A DNA stretch of 64,000 nucleotides from Nakamurella lactea DSM 19367. GTDB taxonomy: Bacteria > Actinomycetota > Actinomycetes > Mycobacteriales > Nakamurellaceae. Shown in pieces: positions 1 through 9,613 of this stretch (the stretch's first letter is position 1; each line of letters begins with the position of its first letter). The position numbers and the translations under genes are program-made. The stretch is taken from NCBI RefSeq assembly GCF_000426645.1, contig NZ_KE384551.1:115389-179388 (forward strand), in the 5' to 3' direction. The notes under the pieces are model-generated. The model worked only from the letters and a program-made list of their open reading frames with translations, ran no database searches and was not told the origin of the DNA.

Positions 1-462
1 GCAGGTACCGAACTGGTCGTTGTTCACCAGCTCGAGCTTGTCGTTGTAGTAGAAGAACCCGCCCTGGTTCATCAGGTACAGCGGCTGGGTGTTCGCGGTC
101 GCGTTGCCGTGGCCGCTGTTGGTGTTGAACGAATACAGCGGCTGGTTCCAGGAAATCTTGACCGAGCCGCCGGTCGTCGCCGGCTTGTCGTACGGACCGT
201 GCGGCACGCCACAGGCGTTGTCCCCGCTGGCAGCGGCGCCGCCGCCGGTCGCGGTGGCGGCGGACGATCCGGTGGCACCGGACGTACCCGCACCCTCCGA
301 GCCTGTCGCGCCGGTGTCGCTGGGCGCGGCGGGCGCCGAGGTGGCGGTGTTCGGCGCCGATGTGTTGCTGCCGCCCTGCTGCTCGGTGCTGCCGCATGCG
401 GCCACCACCAACGCAGTCGCGGCGACGAGAGCAGTGACCGCTACTGCCCGGGTTGTCCTCAT
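1..462 (-). CDS. Oligopeptide-type ABC transporter substrate-binding lipoprotein, partial (3' end outside window)
   Basis: Only the N-terminal 154 residues lie in the window; the gene runs off the left edge. The protein starts with a basic, hydrophobic signal peptide ending in a lipobox (LVVAAC, Cys about residue 23). A long Gly/Ser/Thr/Ala linker follows, and then the start of a mature domain with GGSVKISWNQPLYSFNTNSG, which is typical of family 5 extracellular solute-binding proteins. It should be a lipid-anchored binding protein on the outer face of the membrane, probably for peptides or a similar solute. The ATG at 460-462 is chosen because AAGGAGG lies 8 nt upstream. The next gene on this strand, an LpqW-like protein, is distantly related in fold. 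The ligand cannot be inferred. Confidence 0.8.
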   Translation of the reverse strand, partial: MRTTRAVAVTALVAATALVVAACGSTEQQGGSNTSAPNTATSAPAAPSDTGATGSEGAGTSGATGSSAATATGGGAAASGDNACGVPHGPYDKPATTGGSVKISWNQPLYSFNTNSGHGNATANTQPLYLMNQGGFFYYNDKLELVNNDQFGTC

Positions 463-584
463 GGATGAGTCCTCCTTGTGTGTGCTTACCTCCTCTTGAA
501 TGTCACCGCGGCGCCCGCGAGTGTCGCACCGTGATCAAAGAGTGACCGGATCCACGCAGCGAAGTTCCCGACCGGGTCGACCGA

Positions 585-2396
585 TCAGGCCGGCCAGCCG
601 GCCACGCCGCTCAGCGGTCCGGTCCACAACCAGCCGGCCCCGGCCCCGTCCAGTACCGAGGTCAGCTCCGGCGCCACGGCGAACACCGCCGCCGGTTGTC
701 CCAGCGGAATCGTCGGCAGGTCGCGCCACAACTGTGGGTCGAGCGAGGTCACGGTCCCCCCGCCGGTCAGTACGGCTGTCAGCGTCGGCTGGACGAAGGT
801 CGAGCAGTACCCGGTCAGGTTCGAGGCGAGAACCCCGTCCCGCACCGGACAACCGAACAGTGACGCCGCAGCCACCGCGTCCGAGCTACCCCTTGGCACC
901 GTCAGCAGGGCCATGTCGATCTGGCCGGTCGTCAGCCGGGCGACGACACCGTCCGGCGTGTCCACCAGCAGATCCACCTCGATGCCGACCCTGCCGAGTT
1001 GCTGCTGGATCAGCTTCGCGGCGGCGGCGATCCGCGGGTCACCGGTCGCGAAACCCAGCGAAAGCCTCAGCGGCACACCGTCTTTGGTGGCATACAACCC
1101 GTCGACCAGATAGCCGGCCGAGGCCAGCTCGGCGGCGGCGGTCGCCGCGTCACCGAAGACCCCAGGTGATCCATCCACCGCGCCGGTCGCCGATCCGGGC
1201 TCGGCCGGCAGCCGGACCATCGACGTCACCTCGGCCATGCCGTCGACGCGGGAGCCGGACAGCGCGTCGGTGATCACCTCCTTCGACAATCCGGCGGCCA
1301 CCGCCCGGCGGACGGCCGGCAACGACCCGGGCCGGGTGGCGGTGCCGCTGCCGGCCGCCGGGTCGGTGGCCGGCGCCGGATCGGTGGCGGGAGCGGTGGC
1401 AGTGGCCGGGGCGGTGGCGTTGGCCGGGGCGTTGGCGGTGGCGGTGGCGGTGGCACCGGCGAACGCCAGCTGCACGGTGGCCGGCACCGGCACATCGATC
1501 CGCCGATCCGCCGGCACCGCGGTTGCCAGCTCGTCGGCGGCCGCGCTGTTCGGCCGGATCAACAACGCCTGCACGTCGCCGCGCTGCAGGGCAGATACCA
1601 GCTCCGCGCCGGTGCCGACCCGCAACTGCACCGTTTGCGGTCCGGGCTGCTCGCCCCAGAACTTGTCGTTGCGCACCAACGTGATCAGTCCGGTCACCCG
1701 GTCCACCGAGTCCAGCCGATAGGGGCCGGCGGACACCGGCACGCCGCCGGCCAGGCCACCGGCGAAGCCGCCGGGCGCGTCCTTGAGGATGTGCGCCGGC
1801 AGCAACGGCGAGAACATCGTCAGCCAGTCCTGCACCGGCGCGCTGAACACCACCACTACCTTCTTGCCGGCGTCCTGCGAGCGGATCTCATTGATCGAGG
1901 CGTACGGCGCGGCCCCGACGGTGCCGTTGGCGGCCACCAGCTGCTCGTGCAGATATCGGAAGTCCTCGGCGGTTACCGGGGTGCCGTCCGACCAGGCGGC
2001 GTCACGGACCAGGTCGTAGGTCACGGTGAATGGATTGGTGTCGGTGACGGTCGCCGACCGCACCAGGCGCCGGTCCAGCCCGACGGTGCCGTCGGCCGCC
2101 ACCGTCGAGACCGACGGCAGCACCAGCGACGCGACCGTCCGCTCGGCCGGCGAGAAGTCTGCGACGGCATAGGGGTTGAAGCCGCTGATCGGCCCGTCGA
2201 TGCCGATCGTCACCGAGCCGGCGGTGGCCTGACCGGTGGCGGTGACGGTGGCGACGCCGGAGTGACCGGTGGATCCACCGGACGTCTGCTCCGGGCTCAG
2301 CGGGGCCGGCAGGCCGGGCGGCGTGCACCCGGTGGCCAGTAGCGCGGCGACCGCGATCACTGAACGCAACAGCAACCGGCGCCGGCCGGTGAGCAT
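585..2396 (-). CDS. lpqW: LpqW-like lipoprotein (family 5 solute-binding fold)
   Basis: About 603 residues: a signal peptide with lipobox LLATGC, a short linker, then a solute-binding fold with SVTIGIDGPISGFNPYAVAD and LLPAHILKDAPGGF. These stretches resemble mycobacterial LpqW closely, and the gene sits beside typA as LpqW does in M. tuberculosis. LpqW is not a known importer; it influences the balance of phosphatidylinositol mannoside and lipoarabinomannan synthesis at the membrane. Near the middle (plus 1365-1450) a degenerate Ala/Thr/Pro array of APAT-type units interrupts the fold. I chose ATG 2396 because it opens a normal signal peptide; an in-frame GTG at 2444 would add 16 residues. 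The fold and lipoprotein status are clear. The functional link to lipoglycan synthesis is inferred from similarity and context. Confidence 0.8.
   Translation of the reverse strand: MLTGRRRLLLRSVIAVAALLATGCTPPGLPAPLSPEQTSGGSTGHSGVATVTATGQATAGSVTIGIDGPISGFNPYAVADFSPAERTVASLVLPSVSTVAADGTVGLDRRLVRSATVTDTNPFTVTYDLVRDAAWSDGTPVTAEDFRYLHEQLVAANGTVGAAPYASINEIRSQDAGKKVVVVFSAPVQDWLTMFSPLLPAHILKDAPGGFAGGLAGGVPVSAGPYRLDSVDRVTGLITLVRNDKFWGEQPGPQTVQLRVGTGAELVSALQRGDVQALLIRPNSAAADELATAVPADRRIDVPVPATVQLAFAGATATATANAPANATAPATATAPATDPAPATDPAAGSGTATRPGSLPAVRRAVAAGLSKEVITDALSGSRVDGMAEVTSMVRLPAEPGSATGAVDGSPGVFGDAATAAAELASAGYLVDGLYATKDGVPLRLSLGFATGDPRIAAAAKLIQQQLGRVGIEVDLLVDTPDGVVARLTTGQIDMALLTVPRGSSDAVAAASLFGCPVRDGVLASNLTGYCSTFVQPTLTAVLTGGGTVTSLDPQLWRDLPTIPLGQPAAVFAVAPELTSVLDGAGAGWLWTGPLSGVAGWPA
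1365..1450 (-). repeat. Degenerate Ala/Thr/Pro-coding repeat inside the LpqW-like gene
   Basis: Short units of the type gcggtggcggtggccggg recur in frame and encode an ATAPATDPAPAT-like stretch inside the binding-protein fold. The repeat is degenerate and its period is not constant. It probably forms a surface loop. Confidence 0.6.
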
Positions 2397-2484
2397 GCCG
2401 CCCCGTTGATCAAGCCACGGGCGGGCGGCACGGCGTTCCGTCACCGCCCCACCCTATGGCGTGCCGGCGGACCGGCGCGGAGCG

Positions 2485-4344
2485 TCAGCCGGCGTTCTTC
2501 GAGCGCGACCGGGCCCTGGCCCGCTCCCCCGCATTCAGGATCAGCTTGCGGATCCTGGCCGAGGTCGGCGTCACCTCGACACACTCGTCGTCGCTGCAGA
2601 ACTCCAGGCTCTGCTCCAGGCTCAGCGCCCGCGGCGGCACCAGGTGGACCAGCTCGTCACCGCTGGACTGACGCATGTTGGTCAGCTTCTTCTCCTTGGT
2701 GATGTTCACGTCCATGTCGTCCTGCCGGGAGTTCTCGCCGACGATCATGCCCTCGTACACATCGGTGGTCGGCGGGACGAACATGGTGCCGCGCTCCTGC
2801 AGCGAGAACATGGCGAACGGGGTGGCCTTGCCAGCCCGATCGGCGACCAGCGAACCCGTTGCCCGGGAACGCATCTCGCCGGCCCACGGGCCGTAACCGT
2901 CGAAGATCGCCGAGGCGATGCCGGTGCCGCGGGTGTCGGTGAGGAAGTCGGTGCGGAAGCCGATCAGGCCGCGGGACGGCACGTGGAACTCCAGCCGGAT
3001 CCAGCCGGTGCCGTGGTTCGTCATGTTCTCCATCCGGCCCTTGCGGACCGCCAGCAGCTGGGTGACGGCGCCCAGATACTCCTCGGGCACGTCGACGGTG
3101 AGCCGCTCGAACGGCTCCTGCTTCTTGCCGTCGACCTCGCGGGTCACCACCTGCGGCTTGCCGATGGTCAATTCGAATCCCTCCCGGCGCATGGTCTCCA
3201 CCAGGATGGCCAGCGCCAGCTCGCCGCGGCCCTGCACCTCCCAGGTGTCCGGCCGCTCGGTCGGCAGCACCCGCATCGAGACGTTGCCGATCAGCTCGCT
3301 GTCCAGCCGGTTCTTCACCTGACGGGCGGTCAGCTTGCTGCCGCCGTCCTTGCCGGCCAGCGGCGAGGTGTTGATACCGACCGTCATCGAGATGGCCGGT
3401 TCGTCGACGTGGATCGGCTCAAGGGCCACCGGATTGTCCGGGTCCGCGAGGGTCTCGCCGATGGTGATGTCGGCCATCCCGGCCACCGCGATCAGGTCGC
3501 CGGCGGACGCCGACTCCACCGGCACCCGGTCCAGCGCCTCGGTGATCAGCAGCTCGGTGATCTTGGTCTTCACCACGGTGCCGTCGAGCTTCATCCAGGC
3601 CACCTGCTGACCCTTGGTGATCGTGCCCTCGATCACCCGGCACATGCCGATCCGGCCGAGGAACGGCGAGGCGTCGATGTTCGTCACCTGCGCCTGCAGC
3701 GGAGCGCCCTCGGTGTACTTGGGGGCCGGAATCGCCTCCAGCAGCACGTCGAACAGCGGGTCGAGGTTCTCGTGGTCGGGCATCTCGCCGTTGGCCGGCT
3801 TGTTCAGGCTGGCCCGGCCGGCCCGGGAGGCGCAGTAGACGATCGGGAACTCGATCTGCTCGTCATCGGCGTCCAGGTCGATGAACAGCCCGTAGGTCTC
3901 GTCCACCACCTCGTCGATCCGGGCATCCGGCCGGTCGGTCTTGTTGATCACCAGCACCACCGGCAGCCGGGCCTGCAACGCCTTGCGCAACACGAACCGG
4001 GTCTGCGGCAGCGGCCCCTCGGAGGCGTCGACCAGCAGCACAACGCCGTCCACCATCATCAACGCCCGCTCCACCTCGCCACCGAAGTCCGCGTGGCCGG
4101 GGGTGTCGACGATGTTGATGATCAACTCGCCATCGGGGGTATGACGGTGTACCGCGGTGTTCTTTGCCAGGATGGTGATGCCCTTTTCCCGCTCCAGGTC
4201 GCCGGAGTCCATCACCCGGTCGGTGTGTGCCGACCCTTCGCGGAAGGCGCCGGACTGCCAGAGCATGGCGTCGACGAGCGTCGTCTTGCCATGGTCGACG
4301 TGGGCGACGATGGCGACGTTGCGGAGATCGGAACGAATCGGCAT
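2485..4344 (-). CDS. typA: Ribosome-associated GTPase TypA/BipA
   Basis: A 619-residue translational GTPase of normal family length. The G domain shows AHVDHGKTT (P-loop, about residues 13-21), DTPGH and NKTD. EF-G-like domains and the BipA C-terminal domain follow, with [19 protein letters not shown] and PSRGLIGFR. BipA binds the 70S ribosome and assists 50S assembly and stress adaptation. The frame stays open to 4512, but the ATG at 4342-4344 starts the conserved [20 protein letters not shown] and has AGGAAG 8-9 nt upstream, so it is preferred. The gene lies next to the LpqW-like gene, as in mycobacteria. A 6-bp inverted repeat (GGTAGG/CCTACC) around 4461-4489 lies in its upstream region. 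Confidence 0.97.
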   Translation of the reverse strand: MPIRSDLRNVAIVAHVDHGKTTLVDAMLWQSGAFREGSAHTDRVMDSGDLEREKGITILAKNTAVHRHTPDGELIINIVDTPGHADFGGEVERALMMVDGVVLLVDASEGPLPQTRFVLRKALQARLPVVLVINKTDRPDARIDEVVDETYGLFIDLDADDEQIEFPIVYCASRAGRASLNKPANGEMPDHENLDPLFDVLLEAIPAPKYTEGAPLQAQVTNIDASPFLGRIGMCRVIEGTITKGQQVAWMKLDGTVVKTKITELLITEALDRVPVESASAGDLIAVAGMADITIGETLADPDNPVALEPIHVDEPAISMTVGINTSPLAGKDGGSKLTARQVKNRLDSELIGNVSMRVLPTERPDTWEVQGRGELALAILVETMRREGFELTIGKPQVVTREVDGKKQEPFERLTVDVPEEYLGAVTQLLAVRKGRMENMTNHGTGWIRLEFHVPSRGLIGFRTDFLTDTRGTGIASAIFDGYGPWAGEMRSRATGSLVADRAGKATPFAMFSLQERGTMFVPPTTDVYEGMIVGENSRQDDMDVNITKEKKLTNMRQSSGDELVHLVPPRALSLEQSLEFCSDDECVEVTPTSARIRKLILNAGERARARSRSKNAG

Positions 4345-4542
4345 GAATGAACTTCCTGGTGATGACGGATGACGGCGCTCGGCCGGCACTGGCATGCGCT
4401 GACCTGCGGGGTGCTGACTACGGGGTGCTGACACCCGGAGTGCGGGCACGGCGAAGCCAGGTAGGCATTGCCAATGAGCAAACCTACCCGTACCGGCCCG
4501 CTTTACCTGCAACGATCGGGTCTGACGTGAGCAGGTTCTCAG

Positions 4543-4666
4543 TCATCTGGTCGCCTACGGGCGCTCGGCTGTGTCATCTGGTCGCCTACGGGCGCTCGGC
4601 TGTGTCATCTGGTCGCCTACGGGCGCTCGGCTGTGTCATCTGGTCGCCTACGGGCGCTCGGCTGCG
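4543..4666. repeat. Four tandem copies of a 31-bp intergenic repeat
   Basis: The unit beginning tcatctggtcgcctacgg recurs at 4543, 4574, 4605 and 4636, a strict 31-bp period with almost no divergence. It occupies the 370-bp gap between the typA start and the 3' end of the amino acid transporter operon. Reading frames through it are repetitive and have no plausible product. The near-identity of the copies suggests recent expansion. The rest of the gap (4345-4542) holds the typA leader and two copies of ggggtgctgac; I see no gene there. Confidence 0.95.
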
Positions 4667-4714
4667 GTCAGGCGCGACCGCTCCTTCGTCGCGGCCGCAC
4701 CTGTCCTCGCTTCG

Positions 4715-5551
4715 CTACTTCGGCTCCGTTTTCTGGTCGGGTGCCGGGAACTGATCGCCCTCCTGCACCGCCGTCGGGTTCAGCACCCTGGCCAGGAAGC
4801 TCTTCGTCCGCTCGTGCTGCGGGTCGCCGATCACCTGCTGGGGGGTACCTTCCTCGACGATGTAGCCGCCGTCCATGAAGACCACCCGGTCGGCGACGTC
4901 CTTGGCGAAAGCCATCTCGTGGGTGACGACCATCATCGTCATCCCCTCCTTGGCCAACCCCTTCATCACCGCCAGCACCTCGCCGACCAGCTCGGGATCG
5001 AGCGCCGAAGTCGGCTCGTCGAACAGCATCAGCTCCGGATCCATCGACAGCGAGCGGGCGATCGCGACGCGTTGTTGTTGGCCGCCGGACAGCTGGGCCG
5101 GGAAGGCGTCCGCCCGGTGCGCCAGCCCGACCCGGTCCAGGTTCGCCATGGCGACCCGGGTGGCCTCCGCCACCGGCCGCTTGAGCACCTTGGTCTGCGC
5201 GATCGTCAGATTCTTCAGCACCGACAGGTGCGCGAACAGGTTGAACTGTTGGAACACCATGCCGATCTGCCGCCGGGCCTGATCGATGTCGACGTCCGGG
5301 TCGGTGATCTCGTGAGCGCCGACCACGATGGTGCCGGCGGTCGGCTCCTCCAGCAGATTGACGCAACGCAGCAGCGTCGACTTGCCGGAACCGGATGGCC
5401 CGATCACGCAGACCACCTCGCCGGCGCCGACCTCGAGGTCGATGTTCTTGAGCACCTCGATCGGACCGAACGACTTGACCAGCCCGCGGATCGAGATCGC
5501 CGCGGCTCCACCGCCGGTCGGCGCGGGTGTCGGGTTCTTGGTCAAGGACAT
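4715..5551 (-). CDS. Polar amino acid ABC transporter ATP-binding protein (GlnQ type)
   Basis: A 278-residue ABC ATPase. Walker A is GPSGSGKST, the signature is [14 protein letters not shown], Walker B is [15 protein letters not shown] and the H-loop is VVTHEM. The [13 protein letters not shown] segment after the Q-loop and the EEGTPQQVI stretch near the end are typical of amino acid importers. It powers uptake together with the upstream permease. Its ATG at 5549-5551 shares one base with the permease stop (TGATG), indicating translational coupling. The frame is open further upstream, but that sequence is only the permease read in another frame. The stop codon falls within the 14-bp sequence gtcctcgcttcgct, which recurs after the Nudix gene. 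Confidence 0.95.
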   Translation of the reverse strand: MSLTKNPTPAPTGGGAAAISIRGLVKSFGPIEVLKNIDLEVGAGEVVCVIGPSGSGKSTLLRCVNLLEEPTAGTIVVGAHEITDPDVDIDQARRQIGMVFQQFNLFAHLSVLKNLTIAQTKVLKRPVAEATRVAMANLDRVGLAHRADAFPAQLSGGQQQRVAIARSLSMDPELMLFDEPTSALDPELVGEVLAVMKGLAKEGMTMMVVTHEMAFAKDVADRVVFMDGGYIVEEGTPQQVIGDPQHERTKSFLARVLNPTAVQEGDQFPAPDQKTEPK

Positions 5552-6345
5552 CAGCGGGCCTTTGCGTGACGGCGCTCGAGTCGGCGCACCAACCAGGACA
5601 GCGGGAGGGTGATGAACAGGTAGAGCACCGCGATCACCGTCAACGGGGTAACGCTGGCGAACTCGTTGATGGCGCTCTGCCCGTACTTGGTGAGTTCGTA
5701 CTGGTCGGTGGTGACACCGAGGATGTAGACCAACGACGAATCCTTGACCAGCAGGATGATCTCGTTCGTCAGCGGCGGGATGACGATCCGCAGCGCCTGC
5801 GGGAGCACGATGGTGACCATCGTCCGGCCAGGCGACATGCCGAGCGTCCGCGCCGCCTCGACCTGACCCTTGGGCACGGCCTGGATGCCGGCCCGCAACG
5901 TCTCGGCCATGTAGGCCGCTGCGGTCACCCCGAGGCCGACCGCCACCTGACCCAGGGTGTCGCCGGGAAACTTGAAACCGGGAAAGGCGCGCGGCAGTCC
6001 GTAGGCGATGATCACCAGCACGGCCAGGGCAGGCAGGCCGCGGAACAACTCGATGTAGGCCATCGCCACCGCCCGATAGACCTTGATCGAGCTCAGCCGC
6101 ATCAGGGCCAGGACGATCGCGAGGGCGATACCGAAGGTGAATCCCAGTGCTGTGTACAACAGCGTGTTGACCAGACCGGTGGCGAGCACGTCGGGGAACA
6201 TCTGCCACGCGATGTCGAGGTTGAACCACGCCTTGACGAACACCGGCCAGTCGATGAGCAGCGCCACGATCACCACGACGACCAGCCCGATGAGGTACTG
6301 GATACCGCGGAACATCCGCTTCCGCTGCGTGCGGGTCAACGCCAT
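5551..6345 (-). CDS. Polar amino acid ABC transporter permease (HisM/GlnP family)
   Basis: A 264-residue membrane protein with an N-terminal segment ([14 protein letters not shown]) and the five-helix core of amino acid permeases. The EAA-type coupling motif [20 protein letters not shown] and [20 protein letters not shown] are diagnostic. It forms the channel of the importer encoded with the downstream ATPase and the upstream binding protein. Gene order is binding protein, permease, ATPase, all on the minus strand. The gap to the binding protein is 84 bp and the overlap with the ATPase is 1 bp. A single permease gene suggests a homodimeric channel. Confidence 0.95.
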   Translation of the reverse strand: MALTRTQRKRMFRGIQYLIGLVVVVIVALLIDWPVFVKAWFNLDIAWQMFPDVLATGLVNTLLYTALGFTFGIALAIVLALMRLSSIKVYRAVAMAYIELFRGLPALAVLVIIAYGLPRAFPGFKFPGDTLGQVAVGLGVTAAAYMAETLRAGIQAVPKGQVEAARTLGMSPGRTMVTIVLPQALRIVIPPLTNEIILLVKDSSLVYILGVTTDQYELTKYGQSAINEFASVTPLTVIAVLYLFITLPLSWLVRRLERRHAKAR

Positions 6346-6429
6346 GGTCGCTCCGAGGGGTTCAGAGTTGCGGGTCGTACGCCGAAGGTCGCCCCGCCCG
6401 GGTGCACCGAGCGGGGCGACCGCAGGCGA

Positions 6430-7440
6430 TCAATTCTTCGGAGCGTCCGTACCGAACCACTTCTTGTAGCTCTCGTTGTACCTGCCGTCTGCCTTGATAT
6501 CCGACAGCACACCGTTCACGACGGTCGCCAGGGCCTCGTTGCCCAGCTTCAGCCCGAAGCCGTACTGATCGCCGGTGTCGACGGTCTGCACGATCTTCAC
6601 GGTGGAAGCGTTGTCGTCGACCAGCTTCTTCAGTACCGGAACGTCATTGAAGACCGCGTCCACCTGGCCGGTGAGAATGGCCTGGCTCTGCAGGTCGAAC
6701 CCGGTGTACTCGACGACCTCGTAGCCGTACTTGTCCTTGTTCTCGTTCAGCCAGTCGAGGCCGGTGGTGCTGGCCTGCCCACCGACCTTCTTGCCCTTGA
6801 GGTCCTCGATCTTGGTCACCGTGCTGGCCGTGGGCACCACCAGCGAGAAGTTCGCCGAGAAGTACGGATCGGAGAAGGTCATCACCTTCTGCCGCTCAGC
6901 GGTGATGGACATGCCGGCGGCGGAGAGGTCGCACTTGCCGCTGTTGTTCGCCTCGCCGGACTTGATGCCCTCGAACGGGGTGTCGATGATGCTCGTCTGA
7001 ACGCCGAGTTCGGCCGAGATGAAGTCGACGAGATCGATGTCGAAGCCGACCACCTCACCGCCCTTCTTCGACTCGAACGGCTCGAACGGCAGCGTGGTGC
7101 AGACGGTGAGCTTGCTGGGATCGATGAGCGTCTTCTTGGCCGCGTCGATGGCCGCCTGATCCATTGCCGCACCGGCGGCGCTGGTGGCGCCGGACGCCAT
7201 CGAACCGGCCGCGCTGGTGGCCTCCGAGGCCATCGAACCGGCGGCGCTGGTGGCCGCTGACGCCATCGACTCGGCGCCGCTGGCCGCAGCCGTGATCGCG
7301 CTGGAGGCGCTGTCCGCGGTCTTGTCGGCGCTCCCGCAGGCGCCGAGCGCGAGCAGCGCGACCGCACCGATCGCGACCGCGCCACTACGCAGCGCGAAGG
7401 TGCGGCGGGGCGCCGCCGAACGGGTGGATGCAACTATCAC
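6430..7440 (-). CDS. Amino acid ABC transporter substrate-binding lipoprotein
   Basis: A 336-residue family 3 binding protein. A signal peptide ends in the lipobox LLALGAC. A linker follows that contains a 33-bp tandem repeat (three copies encoding SAAGSMASxAT). The mature domain contains CTTLPFEPFESKKGGEVVGF, a classic family 3 opening, and IDTPFEGI and VGGQASTTGLDWL. It captures a polar amino acid, possibly glutamate or glutamine, outside the cell and delivers it to the permease. The frame is open far upstream, but the sequence there is antisense to the Nudix gene. The GTG at 7438-7440 with GGGAG 6 nt upstream gives a proper signal peptide. The exact ligand is not determined. Confidence 0.93.
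   Translation of the reverse strand: MIVASTRSAAPRRTFALRSGAVAIGAVALLALGACGSADKTADSASSAITAAASGAESMASAATSAAGSMASEATSAAGSMASGATSAAGAAMDQAAIDAAKKTLIDPSKLTVCTTLPFEPFESKKGGEVVGFDIDLVDFISAELGVQTSIIDTPFEGIKSGEANNSGKCDLSAAGMSITAERQKVMTFSDPYFSANFSLVVPTASTVTKIEDLKGKKVGGQASTTGLDWLNENKDKYGYEVVEYTGFDLQSQAILTGQVDAVFNDVPVLKKLVDDNASTVKIVQTVDTGDQYGFGLKLGNEALATVVNGVLSDIKADGRYNESYKKWFGTDAPKN
7178..7276 (-). repeat. 33-bp in-frame repeat in the binding-protein linker
   Basis: Three copies starting gcgctggtggc at 7178, 7211 and 7244 have a 33-bp period. They encode an 11-residue Ser/Ala/Met-rich unit between the lipid anchor and the ligand-binding domain. Confidence 0.85.
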
Positions 7441-7624
7441 GATGACTCCCAGTACAGGTCGGGTTGGCCCGAACGGACCAACAGCACGCAGGTATCCGTG
7501 TGGTCGCATCCTGCCACGCCGGGCGTATTTCGAAGATGACGATTGCGCTACGGCTGTAGCTTTTGGTGCGCCTCTGGCGCTCGACTGCTGGCGCGATACC
7601 CGGCTGCTTCGGCGCGGGTCTTCG

Positions 7625-7638
7625 TGTCCTCGCTTCGC
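7625..7638. repeat. Copy of a 14-bp element also present at 4703-4716
   Basis: The string gtcctcgcttcgct lies just after the 3' end of the Nudix gene. It also overlaps the 3' end of the amino acid transporter operon at 4703-4716. Both sites close a minus-strand operon. The surrounding 100 bp (7540-7640) is rich in gcgctcg/ctggcgc words able to form hairpins, so a terminator role is possible but unproven. Confidence 0.5.
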
Positions 7639-7646
7639 TGGTCGGC

Positions 7647-8531
7647 TCAGCCACGGAGCAAGTCGCGGAGCGCCGGCAGCAGGTCGCGGTCGGCCGGCAG
7701 CCAGTCGACGGTGTCCAACTCGTCGGCCGTCAGCGCACGGAATTCCTGGTGCTCGCGAACCGTCGGCACCTCGTCCGAGGTCACCCGGAAGGCCCGCAGC
7801 ACCATCCCGCTGCCTAGGTCGACGTCGGGGCCGATCCGGCCGCCGACCGATACCGCGATTCCCAGTTCCTCGTCCATTTCCCTGGCCAGTGCGGCAAACT
7901 CGGACTCGCCGAGCTCCACCTTCCCTCCGGGTAGCTCCCAACCGGCGGGCCGGTGATCCTCGCACTGTCCCTGACCAGGACGCAGTGCGGCCAGCACCGT
8001 CGGACGGGCGCGCTCGTCGCTGCCCAGCAACGCACCGGCGACCACCACCAGCGGTTCGCGGGCCACCAGGGTGGCGATGCCCAGCAGGGTCTGCGCCGCC
8101 AGCAGCACCCGGCGCCTGGTCAGCGCGCTGCTCAACGCCGAACCCCCGGTCCGGTAGTCCAACCGGGTGAGCACGCCAGCCCCGGTCCGGCTGGTGTGCA
8201 GGGTGATGCTGGTCCCGCCGTCACCGGCCGGGTCGCCGGTCCGGCCGGACGAGCGGCCGGCCCGCACCGAACGACCGGCCGTGCGGCCGGCGACACCCCG
8301 CAATTCCGGCAGCCCGGCGTCGCTGATGCTGACGGCGAACTGCCGACCGGGCCGCAGTGGCCCCGATCCGGTGAACGTCATGGTGTCGCCGGTCCGCAGC
8401 GCCCCGCTCGGCCCGGCCAGCCGGCCGCCGACTGCTCGGGCAGTGCGGCGCCAGGTGTCGCCCGTCGCCAGAGCACGGATCACCGCCGGTTCGGCGGCGT
8501 CGATCACCGCGGCGGCGCGAATCAGGGTCAC
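7647..8531 (-). CDS. SRPBCC-like/Nudix hydrolase fusion, last gene of the thiamine transporter operon
   Basis: A 294-residue two-domain protein. The C-terminal half is a Nudix hydrolase with a complete box, GGKVELGESEFAALAREMDE followed by ELGI, fitting GX5EX7REUXEEXGU. It is MutT-like in flanking sequence (PAGWELPGG). The N-terminal half (about residues 1-140) starts VTLIRAAAVIDAAEPAVIRA and looks like an SRPBCC ligand-binding fold, a weaker assignment. The GTG start at 8529-8531 overlaps the ATPase stop as GTGA, so translation is coupled to the thiamine transporter. This suggests a substrate related to thiamine, for example a damaged or phosphorylated derivative, but a house-cleaning role on nucleotides remains possible. 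The frame is open upstream only as antisense of the ATPase gene. Confidence 0.88.
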   Translation of the reverse strand: MTLIRAAAVIDAAEPAVIRALATGDTWRRTARAVGGRLAGPSGALRTGDTMTFTGSGPLRPGRQFAVSISDAGLPELRGVAGRTAGRSVRAGRSSGRTGDPAGDGGTSITLHTSRTGAGVLTRLDYRTGGSALSSALTRRRVLLAAQTLLGIATLVAREPLVVVAGALLGSDERARPTVLAALRPGQGQCEDHRPAGWELPGGKVELGESEFAALAREMDEELGIAVSVGGRIGPDVDLGSGMVLRAFRVTSDEVPTVREHQEFRALTADELDTVDWLPADRDLLPALRDLLRG

Positions 8532-9613
8532 CGGTTCACTGTGCCCGATGTGAGCGATGCGTGATGCTGCGGTGCCTGATCGTCCGGCGCCTGATCGTCC
8601 TGCGCATGATGATCCGGCGCCTTCGCGCTGCCGGCCGGCAACGGGGCGGTGGCCGACAGGTCGACGGCCAGCCGGACGGTCGCACCAACGGCCGGCAACG
8701 TACCCGAGATCGCTTGGACCGCACCGGATCCGGGCAGCTCGACGGTGAGCCGGACGGTATCCGGCGCCGGCCGGGCCTCGAGTACCCGGCCGGCCAGCCG
8801 GCCGTCCGGATCCACCACCAACGCGGGCGGCCGGAGCGCGATCGGGCCATCGGGCAGGCCGGGTACGCCGTGACCGACCGGCAGCACCGTGGTGTAGCCG
8901 ACGAATCGGGCCACCCACTCGTCAGCCGGTTCCCGCCACACGTCGGACGGGCTACCGACCTGGCGGATCCGGCCCTCGTTCATCAGCGCGACCCGGTCGG
9001 CGATCGCGAATGCCTCGCCCTGGTCGTGGGTCACGTACAGCGCGGTGCTGTGGGTCCGGGTCAACACCGTGCGCAAGTCAGTGAGCAACCGGGAGCGCAA
9101 CGCGGTGTCCAGGGCGGCCAGCGGCTCGTCCAGCAACAACAGCCGCGGCTGCGGGGCCAGCGCCCTAGCCAGCGCCACCCTTTGCTGTTGCCCTCCGGAC
9201 AGCTCGGTGACCCGACGGCCGCCCAGCCCCGGTAGACCGACCAGTTCCAGCAGTTCATCGACCCGGTGCCGACGCCGGGCCGGGGCCAGACCCAGCTGGC
9301 GCAGTCCGTAGCCGATGTTGCCGGCCACCGTGCGATGCGGGAACAGCACCCCGTCCTGGAACATCAGACCGAAGTGCCTGCGGTGCACCGGGATCCGCGC
9401 GAGATCGGTGTCGTCCCAGCAGATCCGGCCGCCGCTCAGCGGCTCCAGCCCGGCGATCGCGCGCAACAACGTCGATTTACCGCAGCCGGACGGCCCGAGC
9501 AGCGCCAGCACCTGCCCGTCGGCCAGGTCCAGCTCGACGCCGTCGACCGCGGTAACCGGGTCGCTCCCCCGGGCGCCCACGTAGGTCACCCGGACATCCG
9601 TCAGCGAGAGCAT
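8528..9613 (-). CDS. thiQ: Thiamine ABC transporter ATP-binding protein
   Basis: A 361-residue ATPase with Walker A GPSGCGKST, signature [19 protein letters not shown], Walker B RLLLLDEPLAALD and H-loop VTHDQ. After about residue 240 comes a TOBE-like regulatory extension (IALRPPALVVDPDGRLAG). The protein ends in a His/Asp/Gln-rich tail with repeated DDQAP units. Its ATG (9611-9613) follows the permease stop directly (TAG-ATG), and its stop overlaps the Nudix start. The iron(III)/putrescine/thiamine class of ATPases is similar in sequence. Thiamine is assigned from the operon and its TPP riboswitch. The long C-terminal extension is not needed for ATPase activity. Confidence 0.88.
   Translation of the reverse strand: MLSLTDVRVTYVGARGSDPVTAVDGVELDLADGQVLALLGPSGCGKSTLLRAIAGLEPLSGGRICWDDTDLARIPVHRRHFGLMFQDGVLFPHRTVAGNIGYGLRQLGLAPARRRHRVDELLELVGLPGLGGRRVTELSGGQQQRVALARALAPQPRLLLLDEPLAALDTALRSRLLTDLRTVLTRTHSTALYVTHDQGEAFAIADRVALMNEGRIRQVGSPSDVWREPADEWVARFVGYTTVLPVGHGVPGLPDGPIALRPPALVVDPDGRLAGRVLEARPAPDTVRLTVELPGSGAVQAISGTLPAVGATVRLAVDLSATAPLPAGSAKAPDHHAQDDQAPDDQAPQHHASLTSGTVNR

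Noticed and set aside
2461..4350. Long open frames opposite typA, the ABC genes and fumC
   Set aside because: High GC gives open antisense frames; they lack ribosome sites, are His/Arg/Gly-rich and do not look like proteins.
4543..4666. Tandem repeats considered as a CRISPR array
   Set aside because: The copies are contiguous without variable spacers, and no cas genes are nearby.
4715..6229. A 504-residue frame covering the ABC ATPase and antisense-like sequence before it
   Set aside because: The first half is the permease gene read in another frame. The real ATPase starts at 5551 with TGATG coupling.
7441..7965. N-terminal extension of the amino acid-binding lipoprotein
   Set aside because: It runs antisense-like through the Nudix gene and carries no signal peptide; the GTG at 7440 does.
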